Shown: piece after piece, positions 6,869 to 15,607 of the stretch
Position numbering within the stretch: the stretch's first letter is position 1
Layout: every line of letters begins with the position of its first letter
Assembly: GCF_028330985.1 (NCBI RefSeq)
Contig: NZ_JAQMUE010000095.1
Span: forward strand, 1 to 64,000
DNA from: Roseofilum reptotaenium CS-1145
GTDB lineage: Bacteria > Cyanobacteriota > Cyanobacteriia > Cyanobacteriales > Desertifilaceae
Direction of reading: 5' to 3'
DNA: 64,000 bases
The notes under the pieces: generated by a model
The model's database searches: none
What the model was told of the DNA's origin: nothing
The model's input: the letters and a program-made list of their open reading frames with translations, nothing else
Position numbers and translations under genes: made by a program

Positions 6869-8236
6869 ATGACTCCCGCCAAAAGTAGTAATTTCTTATC
6901 TCAAAACCCCCATTTGTCCTCTGGATTTGATCCTCAAAATCCACCCAATCCCGATCTAATTAATACCTGCGTTCATTGCGGATTTTGTCTCTCCACTTGC
7001 CCCAGTTATCGCGTTTTAGGACAAGAAATGGACTCTCCTAGAGGACGCATTTATTTGATGGATGCGATTAACCAAGGTGAAGCTCCCTTAGCCCCCGCTA
7101 CCTCCCAACATTTTGACACCTGTTTAGGATGTTTAGCCTGTGTTAGCACCTGTCCTTCAGGAGTGCAATATGATAAACTCATTTCCGCTACCCGCCACCA
7201 AGTCGAACGCAATATTAATCGCAATATTCCCGATCGCATTATTCGCTCCTTAATCTTCAATCTTTTTCCCTATCCTAATCGCTTAATTCCCCTTCTTTAT
7301 CCCCTCTATTTCTATCAAAAATCAGGCTTGCAATCCCTCATTCGGCGCACCAATCTTCTGAAAAAAGTATCGCCTAGATTGGCGGCAATGGAATCCATTT
7401 TACCCCAGATTTCTCTCTCTTCCCTACACCATTCCTTTGCTGATGTCATTCCTGCCCAAGGGAAAAAACGCTATCGGGTGGGAGTCATTCTTGGCTGCGT
7501 GCAACGGCTGTTTTTTAATCCAGTGAATGCGGCAACGATTCGCGTTCTAACTGGGAATGGGTGTGAAGTTGTGATTCCCAAAACCCAAGGCTGTTGTGGG
7601 GCACTCCCAGAACATCAGGGGCAAACCAAACCCGCCCAAGATTTAGCACGCCAAATGATTGATTCCTTTGCCAATTACGATCTGGATTATGTGATTATCA
7701 ATGCCGCTGGATGTGGACATACCCTAAAAGAATATGGTCATATTTTAGCTGACGATCCCAATTATCAAGATCGGGCAAAACAATTTGTCAGTAAAGTCAA
7801 AGATATTCAAGAATTTTTAGCCATGGTGGGCTTAACTGCACCCTTATCTCCCCTAGCTGAAGAAGAGTTGAAGGTTGTTTATCAGGATGCTTGTCATCTG
7901 TTGCATGGACAAAAAATCAGTGTGCAACCCCGCCAATTACTCAAACAAATTCCTGGCATTCAATTAAAAGAACCTGTAGATGCTGCCTTATGTTGTGGAA
8001 GTGCAGGAGTTTATAATATGTTGCAGCCAGAGGTGGCAGAAAGTTTAGGCGATCAAAAAGTGAATAATTTGCTCAATACGGGAGCTAATTTAATTGCTTC
8101 TGCAAATCCAGGCTGTAGTTTACAGATCAAAAAACATTTACAGCAGCAGGGTAAGACTGTTTCGATTTTCCATCCCATTGAGCTACTCGACTATTCCATG
8201 CGAGGCATTACCCTATCTTCCCTCGACAGGACTTAA
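6869..8236 (+). CDS. glcF: Glycolate oxidase iron-sulfur subunit GlcF
   Basis: A 455-residue protein with two 4Fe-4S motifs, CVHCGFCLSTCP (near residue 35) and CLGCLACVSTCP (near 87), then two cysteine-rich CCG domains: GCCGALPEHQG (near 245) with AAGCGHTLKEYG, and CCGSAGVYN (near 376) with NPGCSLQIKKHL. This is the architecture of GlcF, which passes electrons from the GlcD/GlcE flavoproteins to the quinone pool. The start follows directly on a heptad repeat. Its stop shares the four bases TTAA with the stop of the convergent histidine kinase gene. Confidence 0.9.
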   Translation: MTPAKSSNFLSQNPHLSSGFDPQNPPNPDLINTCVHCGFCLSTCPSYRVLGQEMDSPRGRIYLMDAINQGEAPLAPATSQHFDTCLGCLACVSTCPSGVQYDKLISATRHQVERNINRNIPDRIIRSLIFNLFPYPNRLIPLLYPLYFYQKSGLQSLIRRTNLLKKVSPRLAAMESILPQISLSSLHHSFADVIPAQGKKRYRVGVILGCVQRLFFNPVNAATIRVLTGNGCEVVIPKTQGCCGALPEHQGQTKPAQDLARQMIDSFANYDLDYVIINAAGCGHTLKEYGHILADDPNYQDRAKQFVSKVKDIQEFLAMVGLTAPLSPLAEEELKVVYQDACHLLHGQKISVQPRQLLKQIPGIQLKEPVDAALCCGSAGVYNMLQPEVAESLGDQKVNNLLNTGANLIASANPGCSLQIKKHLQQQGKTVSIFHPIELLDYSMRGITLSSLDRT

Positions 8237-9597
8237 TCTGAGGAGGAGGAAAGGGAGACAGGTAACCAAATTTCAAAGGTTGTACCGCTTCCAATTTGCG
8301 ATCGCAGTTTCAGATATCCTTGATGTTTTTCAGTTACAATCTGGTGGGAAATGGCTAATCCTAATCCCGTCCCTTTTCCCACGGGTTTAGTTGTAAAAAA
8401 TGTTTCAAAAATACGCTGTTGAATTTCTGGAGGTATCCCCGTTCCATTATCTCCCACCTCAATTTTAACCCATTCTGACTGATCGGATTCCATTAACCAT
8501 TGAGTGGTAATCGTAATTTCTGGTTTCCATTGATCAGATTTTTCCCGTTCATTTAAAGCATCAATCGCATTGGTGAGTAAATTCATAAAGACTTGGCTCA
8601 ATTGCCCTGAATAACACTCAACTAAGGGCAACTCTCCATAACTTTTCACCAAGTGAATTCCATATTTGAGTTTATTCCGTAAAATCAATAAGGTACTATC
8701 TAAACATTCATGAAGATTCGCCAGTTGGGGATGGTTTTCACCCATATGAGAAAAGTTCCGCATTCCACCGACTAAGGCATTTAAGCGCTCTGCACTCTCC
8801 TGCATACTATCAATTAGTTCGGGTAAGTCGTTCTGTAAATACTCAAAGTCAATATCTTCTTTGATCTCTTCAATGGGTTCCGGATCTTCTCCAGATTCTT
8901 CCTTATAAGCTTCTACTAAATCTAGTAAATCCTCACTATAGGTTTTTAAGAACTTTACATTTCCCCATAGGGTATTAACTGGATTTCTGATTTCATGAGC
9001 TAATCCAGCTACCATTTGCCCTAAACTGGCTAATTTTTCGGTTTGAATCAGATGGGCTTGAGTATTTTCGCGTAATAGTTTCGTGGTTAGTTCATGAATT
9101 CTGGATTGAGCTAGGAGTAATTGATGAACATCGAGCAAACAATAGCAATGGCTTGAACACTTTATGACTAAGGGTTCATAGAGTTTTTCTGGAGGACGTT
9201 CTAAAGAGCGAACTGCTGCTTCTACAATAGGTTCTGTACCGGGCATAATCAGGTGATCGGGTAAAAGATGTTGACCAACTTTTTGATTGGCTAATCGATT
9301 TAAAACTCTAATTTCTCGCCGGATAAAAACTTCTAAACCATAGGGACGACTCAGTTGCTCTAGAAATCTTCTTCGGGAAATCATTCCGGCAAATTCACCT
9401 TTGTCTGTTAAAATTACTCCAGGCAAAAGGGAATATTCTTTAAAGATTTGTGCGACGACACGTCCTGGTTGACTAACATCCACAGAACATTCCCATAACG
9501 AGAGGTCTTTTAAGGTTGAATCAAGGTTTACTTCTGTGGCTCTCAGACCGGCGCGAGCCACTACTTCTGTTGGTATCTCTGACACTTTTACCACCAT
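8233..9597 (-). CDS. CBS-domain sensor histidine kinase
   Basis: A 454-residue soluble kinase. Residues 15-170 look like a pair of CBS repeats (VAQIFKEYSLLPGVILTDKGEFAGMISRRRF and a second, weaker copy ending CYCLLDVHQLL). A short coiled linker leads to the dimerisation domain with phospho-His201 in LAHEIRNPVN. The ATP domain has an N box (NLLTNAIDAL), G1 (DNGTGIP), an F box (ETFFTTKP) and G2 (GKGTGLGL). An acidic insert (EESGEDPEPIEEIKED) lies between H box and N box. No membrane segment is present. The kinase domain is close in style to the receiver-kinase at 24991-26352. No response regulator is adjacent. Confidence 0.85.
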   Translation of the reverse strand: MVVKVSEIPTEVVARAGLRATEVNLDSTLKDLSLWECSVDVSQPGRVVAQIFKEYSLLPGVILTDKGEFAGMISRRRFLEQLSRPYGLEVFIRREIRVLNRLANQKVGQHLLPDHLIMPGTEPIVEAAVRSLERPPEKLYEPLVIKCSSHCYCLLDVHQLLLAQSRIHELTTKLLRENTQAHLIQTEKLASLGQMVAGLAHEIRNPVNTLWGNVKFLKTYSEDLLDLVEAYKEESGEDPEPIEEIKEDIDFEYLQNDLPELIDSMQESAERLNALVGGMRNFSHMGENHPQLANLHECLDSTLLILRNKLKYGIHLVKSYGELPLVECYSGQLSQVFMNLLTNAIDALNEREKSDQWKPEITITTQWLMESDQSEWVKIEVGDNGTGIPPEIQQRIFETFFTTKPVGKGTGLGLAISHQIVTEKHQGYLKLRSQIGSGTTFEIWLPVSLSSSSD

Positions 9598-9736
9598 ATT
9601 TTTTATTATTCAAAAACTCTTCCTCTATTATAGGAATAAAAACTATAATAGACTATAATGAGGGTTTGAGTAAGTCAATTTTTATTATCGCCTTAAACTT
9701 TATTTAACCTATTTAGAATTTATTTAACCTACTGAT

Positions 9737-10282
9737 TTATAAGGGTCTATTCCCAGAAAGATAGAGGCGCGATCGCACCCGTTCTAAGCAAAACTCATGA
9801 ACTAATATCCAGCCCCATTTCGGGGAGATTTCCGGGCGTTTATGGGGAGTGACAATCATCAGGCGATCGCCAATCCAGCTTAACTGATACACTAAGGCCG
9901 GTAAGCGCGATCGCTCCACCAAATGCAGCGCAAAACTACACACGATTAACCCATATTCACGTCCCCACAACACTCCCTGCTCAATGTCTTCAAATCGATA
10001 ACCCTCGGCCACCTGTCCCGTGCGCTCTAGATAAGCCTCCTGAGTATACGGATCGATGCCCTGTATATCCTGCCATCCCAACTGACGCAAAGCCAACGTC
10101 ACTTCGCCACTCCCACAAGCCAAATCCAAAACGGGTAAACTCCCTCTCGGTACATCTATTAGCCCCTGAGCCAAAACTTGCCCAATCCTCTCCTCATGGG
10201 GATTACGATAGGTTGCTCCCTGCTGTTGGTAAAAGTCTTCTACTCCCCAGGTTTCATAAGCCTGACGAATCGATAAATCCAT
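9737..10282 (-). CDS. Class I SAM-dependent methyltransferase
   Basis: A 181-residue Rossmann-type methyltransferase. Motif I is LDLACGSGEVTLALRQLG (near residue 49), an acidic residue follows at the end of the next strand (IQGIDPY, near 75), and motif IV is the strand YGLIVCSFALHLV (near 111). A HEERIG patch precedes the domain. The substrate cannot be told. Methyl transfer from S-adenosylmethionine is inferred from the fold. It is a lone gene; the 139 bases between it and the kinase gene hold AT-rich sequence with no recognisable element. Confidence 0.8.
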   Translation of the reverse strand: MDLSIRQAYETWGVEDFYQQQGATYRNPHEERIGQVLAQGLIDVPRGSLPVLDLACGSGEVTLALRQLGWQDIQGIDPYTQEAYLERTGQVAEGYRFEDIEQGVLWGREYGLIVCSFALHLVERSRLPALVYQLSWIGDRLMIVTPHKRPEISPKWGWILVHEFCLERVRSRLYLSGNRPL

Positions 10283-10533
10283 GCAATTAACAATTAATAA
10301 TTACGGTTCTGCCCCATCTTCCCCATTCCCTCTCCATCCTCCCATCCCGCCCTTGCCCCCAATCCCTAGAGAGAGTAGAATTAGAGCATGGGCTGCTCTT
10401 AGTTCAAACTTAATCTAGGCTGACGAAAACCCGAACGCTCAGGAAGATGTCAGCTCAATTACCAAAAAGATGGGTCTAGAGCAATGCCCTTCCAGGGCAG
10501 CTTTTTCCCGACTGCTTGTATTATGATAATATC

Positions 10534-11487
10534 ATGAGAACCCTAAAGTTTAAGCTATACAAACATAAACGAAATAGATACCTGAAGCGACAGATAAATG
10601 CTGCTGGGGTCATCTATAATCATTGTATAGCACTTCACAAACGGTCCTACCGATTGTGGGGTAAACACTTAAACTGTGCCCAACTGCAAAAACATACTGC
10701 TAAGTTAAGAAAGCGTAATCCTTTTTGGCAATTAGTTGGTTCTCAGGCGGTTCAAGATATTTGCCAGCGAATAGATAAAGCTTATAATCTATTCTTCAAA
10801 CATCAGGGTTTGGCTTCGCTCACCAACCACGGAAAAGATTTGAGACCGCCAGGTTTTAAGAAGATTAAAAAATATAAGTCCTTAGCTTTATCTAGCCAGA
10901 AAAAAGGATCTAGAAATTGGCACAAGGCAAGACTTAATCTGGCTCGCAAACATGAAAAGATTGTTAACCGTAGACGAGATTGGCAGTGGAAATTGGCCCA
11001 TGAGTTAACCAATTGGTTTGATGTTTTGTACTTTGAAACTCTTAATCTGAAAGGAATGCAACGACTTTGGGGTAGAAAGATCGGTGATTTGGCATTGGCT
11101 GAATTTCTTTCTATTCTTGAATGGGTAGCTGCTAAAAAATCTAAGCGTGTAGTTTATATCGATCGATGGTTTCCCAGTTCCAAGACTTGTTCTGAATGCG
11201 GTCATGTACTCAATGAACTGAAGCTCAAAGATCGTCAATGGTCTTGTCTTTCATGTTCAACCGAGCATGATAGAGATTTAAATGCGGCTAGAAACCTTAA
11301 ATCAGTTGGGGCATCAACTGATTCGTTAGGCTTTAGTCAGACAGTCCCAGACTGCTATTGCTGTTTGAGCGGAGAATCCCCGCACCTTCAGGTCGGGGAG
11401 TATGTCAAAATAAAGAATAAATATTTCGCCAGAGAAGAGGACTCGTCCCCTAATAATGATATCGGAAAAAATCAGCCAACGCTCTGA
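10534..11487 (+). pseudogene. TnpB of an IS200/IS605 element with internal deletion
   Basis: The N-terminal part (MRTLKFKLYKHKRNR to RPPGFKKIKKYKSLALS) joins directly to QKKGSRNWHKARLNLARKHEKI. In complete TnpB proteins some 80-90 residues separate these segments and carry the first RuvC catalytic Asp (GIDFG-like). Here that part is gone, though the frame is kept. The second RuvC site is YFETLNLKGMQ (Glu kept, next Asp is Thr) and the third is HDRDLNAARN; a zinc ribbon CSECG..CLSC is present. The C-terminus reads on through the element's right-end hairpin (11365-11410) and overlaps the PRC-barrel gene by 32 bases. Nuclease activity should be lost. No TnpA is nearby. Confidence 0.8.
11364..11410 (+). 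mobile_element. Right end of the TnpB element
   Basis: GGAGAATCCCCGCACC followed by a matching GGTCGGGGAG and TATGTCAAA forms the hairpin typical of IS200/IS605 right ends; related ends occur at 30662-30700 and 56811-56850. It sits about 45 bases before the PRC-barrel start. In this element family the right end also supplies the guide RNA of TnpB. Confidence 0.65.
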
Positions 11488-12448
11488 CTTTCTTGGAACC
11501 CAAGTCATCACCCGGAATAATGGCAAACGCTTGGGAGTCGTCAGCCAACTGTGGGTCGATATAGACCGGCGGGAAGTGGTTGCCTTAAGTTTGCGAGATA
11601 ATCTGCTCTCAGGTGTTCTCGCCGGAATTCCCCGCTATATGTACTTGAGCAATATTCGCCAAGTCGGTGATGTGATTCTTGTTGATGATGACGACGTAAT
11701 TGAAGATGTCAACGTAGAAGTTTACAGCAGCCTCATTGGTAGTGAGGTGATTACCGAAGCTGGGGAAATGCTCGGCAAAGTCAGAGGGTATCGCTTTGAT
11801 ACAGAAGATTATCGAGTCACTTCCTTAATTATTGCCTCGATTGGCTTACCCCTGATTCCTGAACAGGTGGTTAGTACCTATGAACTCACTATTGATCAAA
11901 TTGTGAGCAGCGGGCCAAACCGCCTGATTGTGTTTGAAGGTGCAGAAGAGCAGATGGTGCAGTTAAGTGTGGGGGTACTAGAGAAGCTGGGTATTTCCCA
12001 AGCACCTTGGGAACGAGAAGGAGCTGAACCCTATGCTATGCCAATCATTGACAGCGAAAAGCAATTAGGTACAGGTACTCCCATACACACACAAAAGCCG
12101 ATCCCCGAGATGGAGCCAGTCATGGAAGAAGATTGGAATGCGGATGAATGGCAAAAACCGCAACCGGCTCCCATGCAGCAGTTCAAGCAACCCGAACCTC
12201 GGTATGAGCAAAGCTATGAGGAAGATAACTGGGGAGGTGATGGGGACGAAGATCGCAGCTATCGAGAACCAAGCTATCGGGTCGATCCTCCTGAAGTAGA
12301 TAATGAAGAGATTCCAGAGGCTCCTTATGAACCCTCCTATCGAGAGATAGAAGAGGATGCTTGGGCTGATAAAGACCAGGAAGAACCCTTAGATTTGCCG
12401 AAAGTTAATATTCCAGAGACTCTGAAAAAACCAGAGTATGAAGGATAA
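11456..12448 (+). CDS. PRC-barrel domain protein
   Basis: A 330-residue protein with two PRC-barrel-like domains: residues 8-85 (DFLGTQVITRNNGKRLGVV to VILVDDDDVI) and 90-165 (LIGSEVITEAGEMLGKVRGY to IVSSGPNRLIVFEG). The last 150 residues are an acidic, proline- and glutamate-rich, probably disordered tail with repeated SYRE/EPSY-like units. PRC barrels occur in the photosynthetic reaction-centre H subunit and in RimM; cyanobacterial two-barrel proteins of this kind have no firm function. A TnpB element has inserted directly upstream, and the overlap with its reading frame could influence expression. Confidence 0.8.
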   Translation: MISEKISQRSDFLGTQVITRNNGKRLGVVSQLWVDIDRREVVALSLRDNLLSGVLAGIPRYMYLSNIRQVGDVILVDDDDVIEDVNVEVYSSLIGSEVITEAGEMLGKVRGYRFDTEDYRVTSLIIASIGLPLIPEQVVSTYELTIDQIVSSGPNRLIVFEGAEEQMVQLSVGVLEKLGISQAPWEREGAEPYAMPIIDSEKQLGTGTPIHTQKPIPEMEPVMEEDWNADEWQKPQPAPMQQFKQPEPRYEQSYEEDNWGGDGDEDRSYREPSYRVDPPEVDNEEIPEAPYEPSYREIEEDAWADKDQEEPLDLPKVNIPETLKKPEYEG

Positions 12449-12553
12449 CGGTTTGTGTGAGTTGTGAACGAAAGAACCCTCTAGCCTTAAATCCCTTGTT
12501 GAAGGCTCTCAAGGCAAGGGGCTTTGGCCCCTTGTTAGACCCTCTTTTTTCTG

Positions 12554-13372
12554 ATGAGTATCCAAAAAATTCCCCTGGCATCTATCCAAAAAATCCGTAC
12601 CTATCTCACGAGTCTGCTGGTGCTTCCAGAGTCTGAAAACTGCCGGAGATCGCTCTCTTTTAATGAATCTGACGATCTCCCAGAACCGGAATCTCTCGAT
12701 GAGCTAGGGGGATTATTTGATTTGGGGCCAGCAGAAGAGGATGAGGAGGCGATCGCCACATCACCTTCTGGGCCTTGGTTAATTAGTGCCGTTAATCCTG
12801 CTACTGCTTTACGCAAATTACCTGGGCTACGCTTAAAACTGGGTCTACGCTGGGTTAGCTATATTTATCGTGACCCCAATGAACCCAACAGTGGCACGGG
12901 AATAACTTGGGCTGTACCAGAAGACTATTGTGCGACGGCTACCCTCGAAGAAGCCCTAGCCGATGGCTGCGATCCAGAGCATCCCCCCCGGCCCCAAGGG
13001 GCATTAGATAATTTTATGGCTGCCATTGAAGGCGATCGCAGCGCTCCTTCTTTTATGGTTGCTGCCCTCCTGCGCCGAGAAATTCAAGAATTTGTCTATG
13101 CAGAAGCGAACCGAGATTGGAGCCACCACCGCTTGATTGACTCGCCTCCCAAGCAAGTCAAATGGCAATGGAAAGGCCAAATCAAAGACTTATCCCCCAA
13201 AATCCGTAAGCTGGATGATGGCAAAATTGCCGTAGAATTTTTCACTTGTCGCACCAGTGCCCCGATCGCCATTTTTCGCCACGTTGAACAATATCCCTCA
13301 TCCAGTTATCAGAGCAAGGCGATCGACCAACCCGTAGCGATTCCCATCCGTACAAAATCAATTAAAAATTAA
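12554..13372 (+). CDS. Conserved cyanobacterial hypothetical protein
   Basis: A 272-residue protein without a family that I can name. The N-terminus has an acidic, low-complexity segment (DDLPEPESLDELGG, GPAEEDEEA, residues 38-70). The rest is mixed alpha/beta and contains YIYRDPNEPNSGTGITWAVP near 114 and RREIQEFVYAEANRDWSHH near 178. It lacks a signal peptide, membrane segments and cysteine motifs. It follows the PRC-barrel gene on the same strand after 105 bases, so cotranscription is possible but not shown. An AAAAATT heptad repeat lies directly after it. Confidence 0.6.
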   Translation: MSIQKIPLASIQKIRTYLTSLLVLPESENCRRSLSFNESDDLPEPESLDELGGLFDLGPAEEDEEAIATSPSGPWLISAVNPATALRKLPGLRLKLGLRWVSYIYRDPNEPNSGTGITWAVPEDYCATATLEEALADGCDPEHPPRPQGALDNFMAAIEGDRSAPSFMVAALLRREIQEFVYAEANRDWSHHRLIDSPPKQVKWQWKGQIKDLSPKIRKLDDGKIAVEFFTCRTSAPIAIFRHVEQYPSSSYQSKAIDQPVAIPIRTKSIKN

Positions 13373-13392
13373 AAATTAAAAATTAAAAATCA
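13361..13392. repeat. AAAAATT tandem repeat
   Basis: About four copies of the heptamer AAAAATT (or its shift TAAAAAT) overlap the end of the preceding gene and its spacer. The reverse complement form, TTTTTAA in tandem, occurs at 36549-36571. Confidence 0.75.
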
Positions 13393-13473
13393 ACAATCAG
13401 GATCTGGTAGCCTGGTACGTGCTTAACTGAACATCGGTAAGCATAAACCCTTAATTTCAGCAAGGATTACCCT

Positions 13474-14898
13474 ATGTACGAAAAAATCAGCCCTCCTGAA
13501 ACCGGCGAAAAAATTACCTTTGCTGAAGGTAAACCCATTGTTCCCGACCATCCCATCCTTCCCTTCATTCGTGGAGACGGTACGGGGGTAGACCTTTGGC
13601 CCGCCTCTCAGAAGGTCTTTGATGCTGCCGTTCAAGCAGCCTATGGTGGAAAACGGAAAATTTCCTGGTTTAAGGTGTACGCTGGTGACGAAGCTTGCGA
13701 ACAATATGGAACGTACCAGTATTTACCTGAAGATACTCTAAAGGCGATCGAAGAATATGGAGTTGCTATCAAAGGTCCCTTAACCACCCCCATTGGTGGC
13801 GGTATTCGCTCCCTCAACGTTGCTCTGCGGCAAATTTTTGATCTCTATGCTTGCGTGCGCCCCTGTCGTTACTACGCCGGAACTCCCTCGCCCCACAAAA
13901 CGCCAGAGAAAATGGACGTAATTATCTATCGGGAAAATACCGAAGATATTTACCTCGGTATTGAATGGCGCGAAGGCACAGAAATCGTCAAGAAACTGAT
14001 TGAATACCTCAATACCGACCTCATTCCTTCTACTCCTGAGCATGGGAAAAAACAAATCCGTCTCGACTCTGGTATTGGCATTAAACCCATCAGTAAAACC
14101 GGAACTCAACGACTGGTGAAGCGGGCTATTCAAAACGCCCTTCGCTTACCCAAAGAGAAACAAACGGTCACCTTGGTTCATAAAGGCAATATTATGAAAT
14201 ATACCGAAGGAGCCTTCCGCGACTGGGGTTATGAATTAGCCACCACTGAGTTTCGCCAGGAATGTGTAACTGAGCGCGAATCCTGGATTTTGAGCAATAA
14301 AGAAGAAAATCCAGACATTAGTTTAGAAGACAATGCTCACAAACTCGAACCCGGTTATGATGCCTTAACTGCCGAGAAAAAAGAAGAAGCTTGCGCTGAA
14401 GTAAAAGCCGTTCTGGATGCGATTTGGGAAAGTCACGGTAATGGGAAATGGAAAGAGAAAATCATGGTCAATGACCGGATTGCCGATAGTATTTTCCAAC
14501 AACTACAAACCCGTCCTGGAGAATATTCGATCCTCGCTACCATGAACCTAAATGGGGATTATCTCTCGGATGCTGCTGCCGCGATTGTTGGGGGTTTAGG
14601 TATGGGGCCAGGGGCCAATATTGGCGATAGTTGCGCTATTTTTGAAGCAACCCATGGCACTGCTCCCAAACATGCGGGTTTGGATCGGGTCAATCCTGGA
14701 TCATTGATTCTTTCTGGAGTCATGATGTTAGAATACATGGGCTGGCAAGAAGCCGCAGACTTGATTAAAATGGGCATAGAAAAGGCGATTTCTAATCGGG
14801 AAGTGACCTATGATTTAGCCCGACTTATGGAGCCTCCGGTTAAGCCCCCTCTGAAGTGTTCGGAGTTTGCTGACGCGATTATTAAATACTTTGGCTAA
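13474..14898 (+). CDS. icd: NADP-dependent isocitrate dehydrogenase
   Basis: A 474-residue enzyme that converts isocitrate to 2-oxoglutarate and CO2, the branch supplying carbon skeletons for nitrogen assimilation in cyanobacteria. Visible landmarks: [15 protein letters not shown] near residue 30, [22 protein letters not shown] near 98 (substrate-binding Ser and Arg), [13 protein letters not shown] near 151, [18 protein letters not shown] near 232, the metal-binding segment [12 protein letters not shown] near 358 and HGTAPKHAG near 396 (adenine pocket). Its length, about 60 residues above the Escherichia coli enzyme, reflects the insert seen in cyanobacterial forms. The gene is monocistronic in this layout. 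Confidence 0.95.
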   Translation: MYEKISPPETGEKITFAEGKPIVPDHPILPFIRGDGTGVDLWPASQKVFDAAVQAAYGGKRKISWFKVYAGDEACEQYGTYQYLPEDTLKAIEEYGVAIKGPLTTPIGGGIRSLNVALRQIFDLYACVRPCRYYAGTPSPHKTPEKMDVIIYRENTEDIYLGIEWREGTEIVKKLIEYLNTDLIPSTPEHGKKQIRLDSGIGIKPISKTGTQRLVKRAIQNALRLPKEKQTVTLVHKGNIMKYTEGAFRDWGYELATTEFRQECVTERESWILSNKEENPDISLEDNAHKLEPGYDALTAEKKEEACAEVKAVLDAIWESHGNGKWKEKIMVNDRIADSIFQQLQTRPGEYSILATMNLNGDYLSDAAAAIVGGLGMGPGANIGDSCAIFEATHGTAPKHAGLDRVNPGSLILSGVMMLEYMGWQEAADLIKMGIEKAISNREVTYDLARLMEPPVKPPLKCSEFADAIIKYFG

Positions 14899-15019
14899 GG
14901 TCTTGCTTTGGTAATACAGCCCACTTTTCTTTTCTGTGGATGCATTAGTATAGCGCTGCGCGCTAGGGAATAGGTTATGGTAGCTAGGTTTCAGTATTGA
15001 ATCGGAGTCCTAACCGACG

Positions 15020-15370
15020 ATTTCTCTGCTACAAGAGCGCAGGGCAACCTACTAGACTTTCTCCGCTAATTTGATGAATTAGGAGAAGGAGTACGATCGT
15101 TGTAGCGTGAATCTCGGTAACTAGTCCGTAAATAGCGCTACTAACTAACCCCAAAAGGGAAAGTTGAACTCTCGGTCTGATGCAGGTGTAAGTCCTGCCT
15201 ACCAGACTCAGGTATGACTCCCTATCTGCCCACGCAGACCGGACTCGGAACTCCGGAGAGCGAAGCTGGGAACAGGGTGCAATCAGACATCCGTTGTGGG
15301 ATGCCCCGGGGGCTAATGGGGCGTTCCAATGGTGAAACAGAGCCTAAAAAGCAACCTAGGCAACATGAAC
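15020..15370 (+). ncRNA. Probable group II intron fragment (5' RNA domains only)
   Basis: This non-coding, GC-richer stretch has the look of a structured RNA: GGGAAAGTTGAACTC, a hairpin GCAGGTGTAAGTCCTGC (15183-15199), CTCGGAACTCCGGAG (15245-15259), GATGCCCCGGGGGCTAATGG (15299-15318) and GGTGAAACAG. Such blocks recall domain I of bacterial group II introns. No reverse transcriptase frame follows and no domain V was recognised, so it would be a 3'-truncated copy. Boundaries are approximate. Recognition is from pattern memory; another structured RNA is possible. The flanks, 14899-15019 and 15371-15607, hold nothing that I can name. Confidence 0.45.
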
Positions 15371-15607
15371 TTCTGCCCATTCCTCTTAAATCCCATCGAC
15401 GGAGAGCTAAAAGTCTGTTTCGCTTGGGATTTGACTATCTACGCTCTGTTTTCACCAATCTTGACCACTAATTCCCTGCTTTTCTCTACTCCCTCTGTTT
15501 TTTGTCCTGTACTTAGATCACACTGTTTTTTTGCAATTTACAGCAGTGAGAATACACAAGAAAAAAGTTGTAGATTTGAATAAAATTATGATCTTCTCTT
15601 ACCTACC

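Noticed and set aside
13780-14133. 117-codon frame antisense to icd
   Set aside because: It lies wholly within a highly conserved enzyme gene and has no own motif: a shadow frame.
15180-15260. Possible cobalamin riboswitch (GGTGTAAGTCCTGCC)
   Set aside because: The block recalls the riboswitch core, but no B12 box follows, and the nearest downstream gene on this strand is not related to cobalamin; intron-like RNA fits better.
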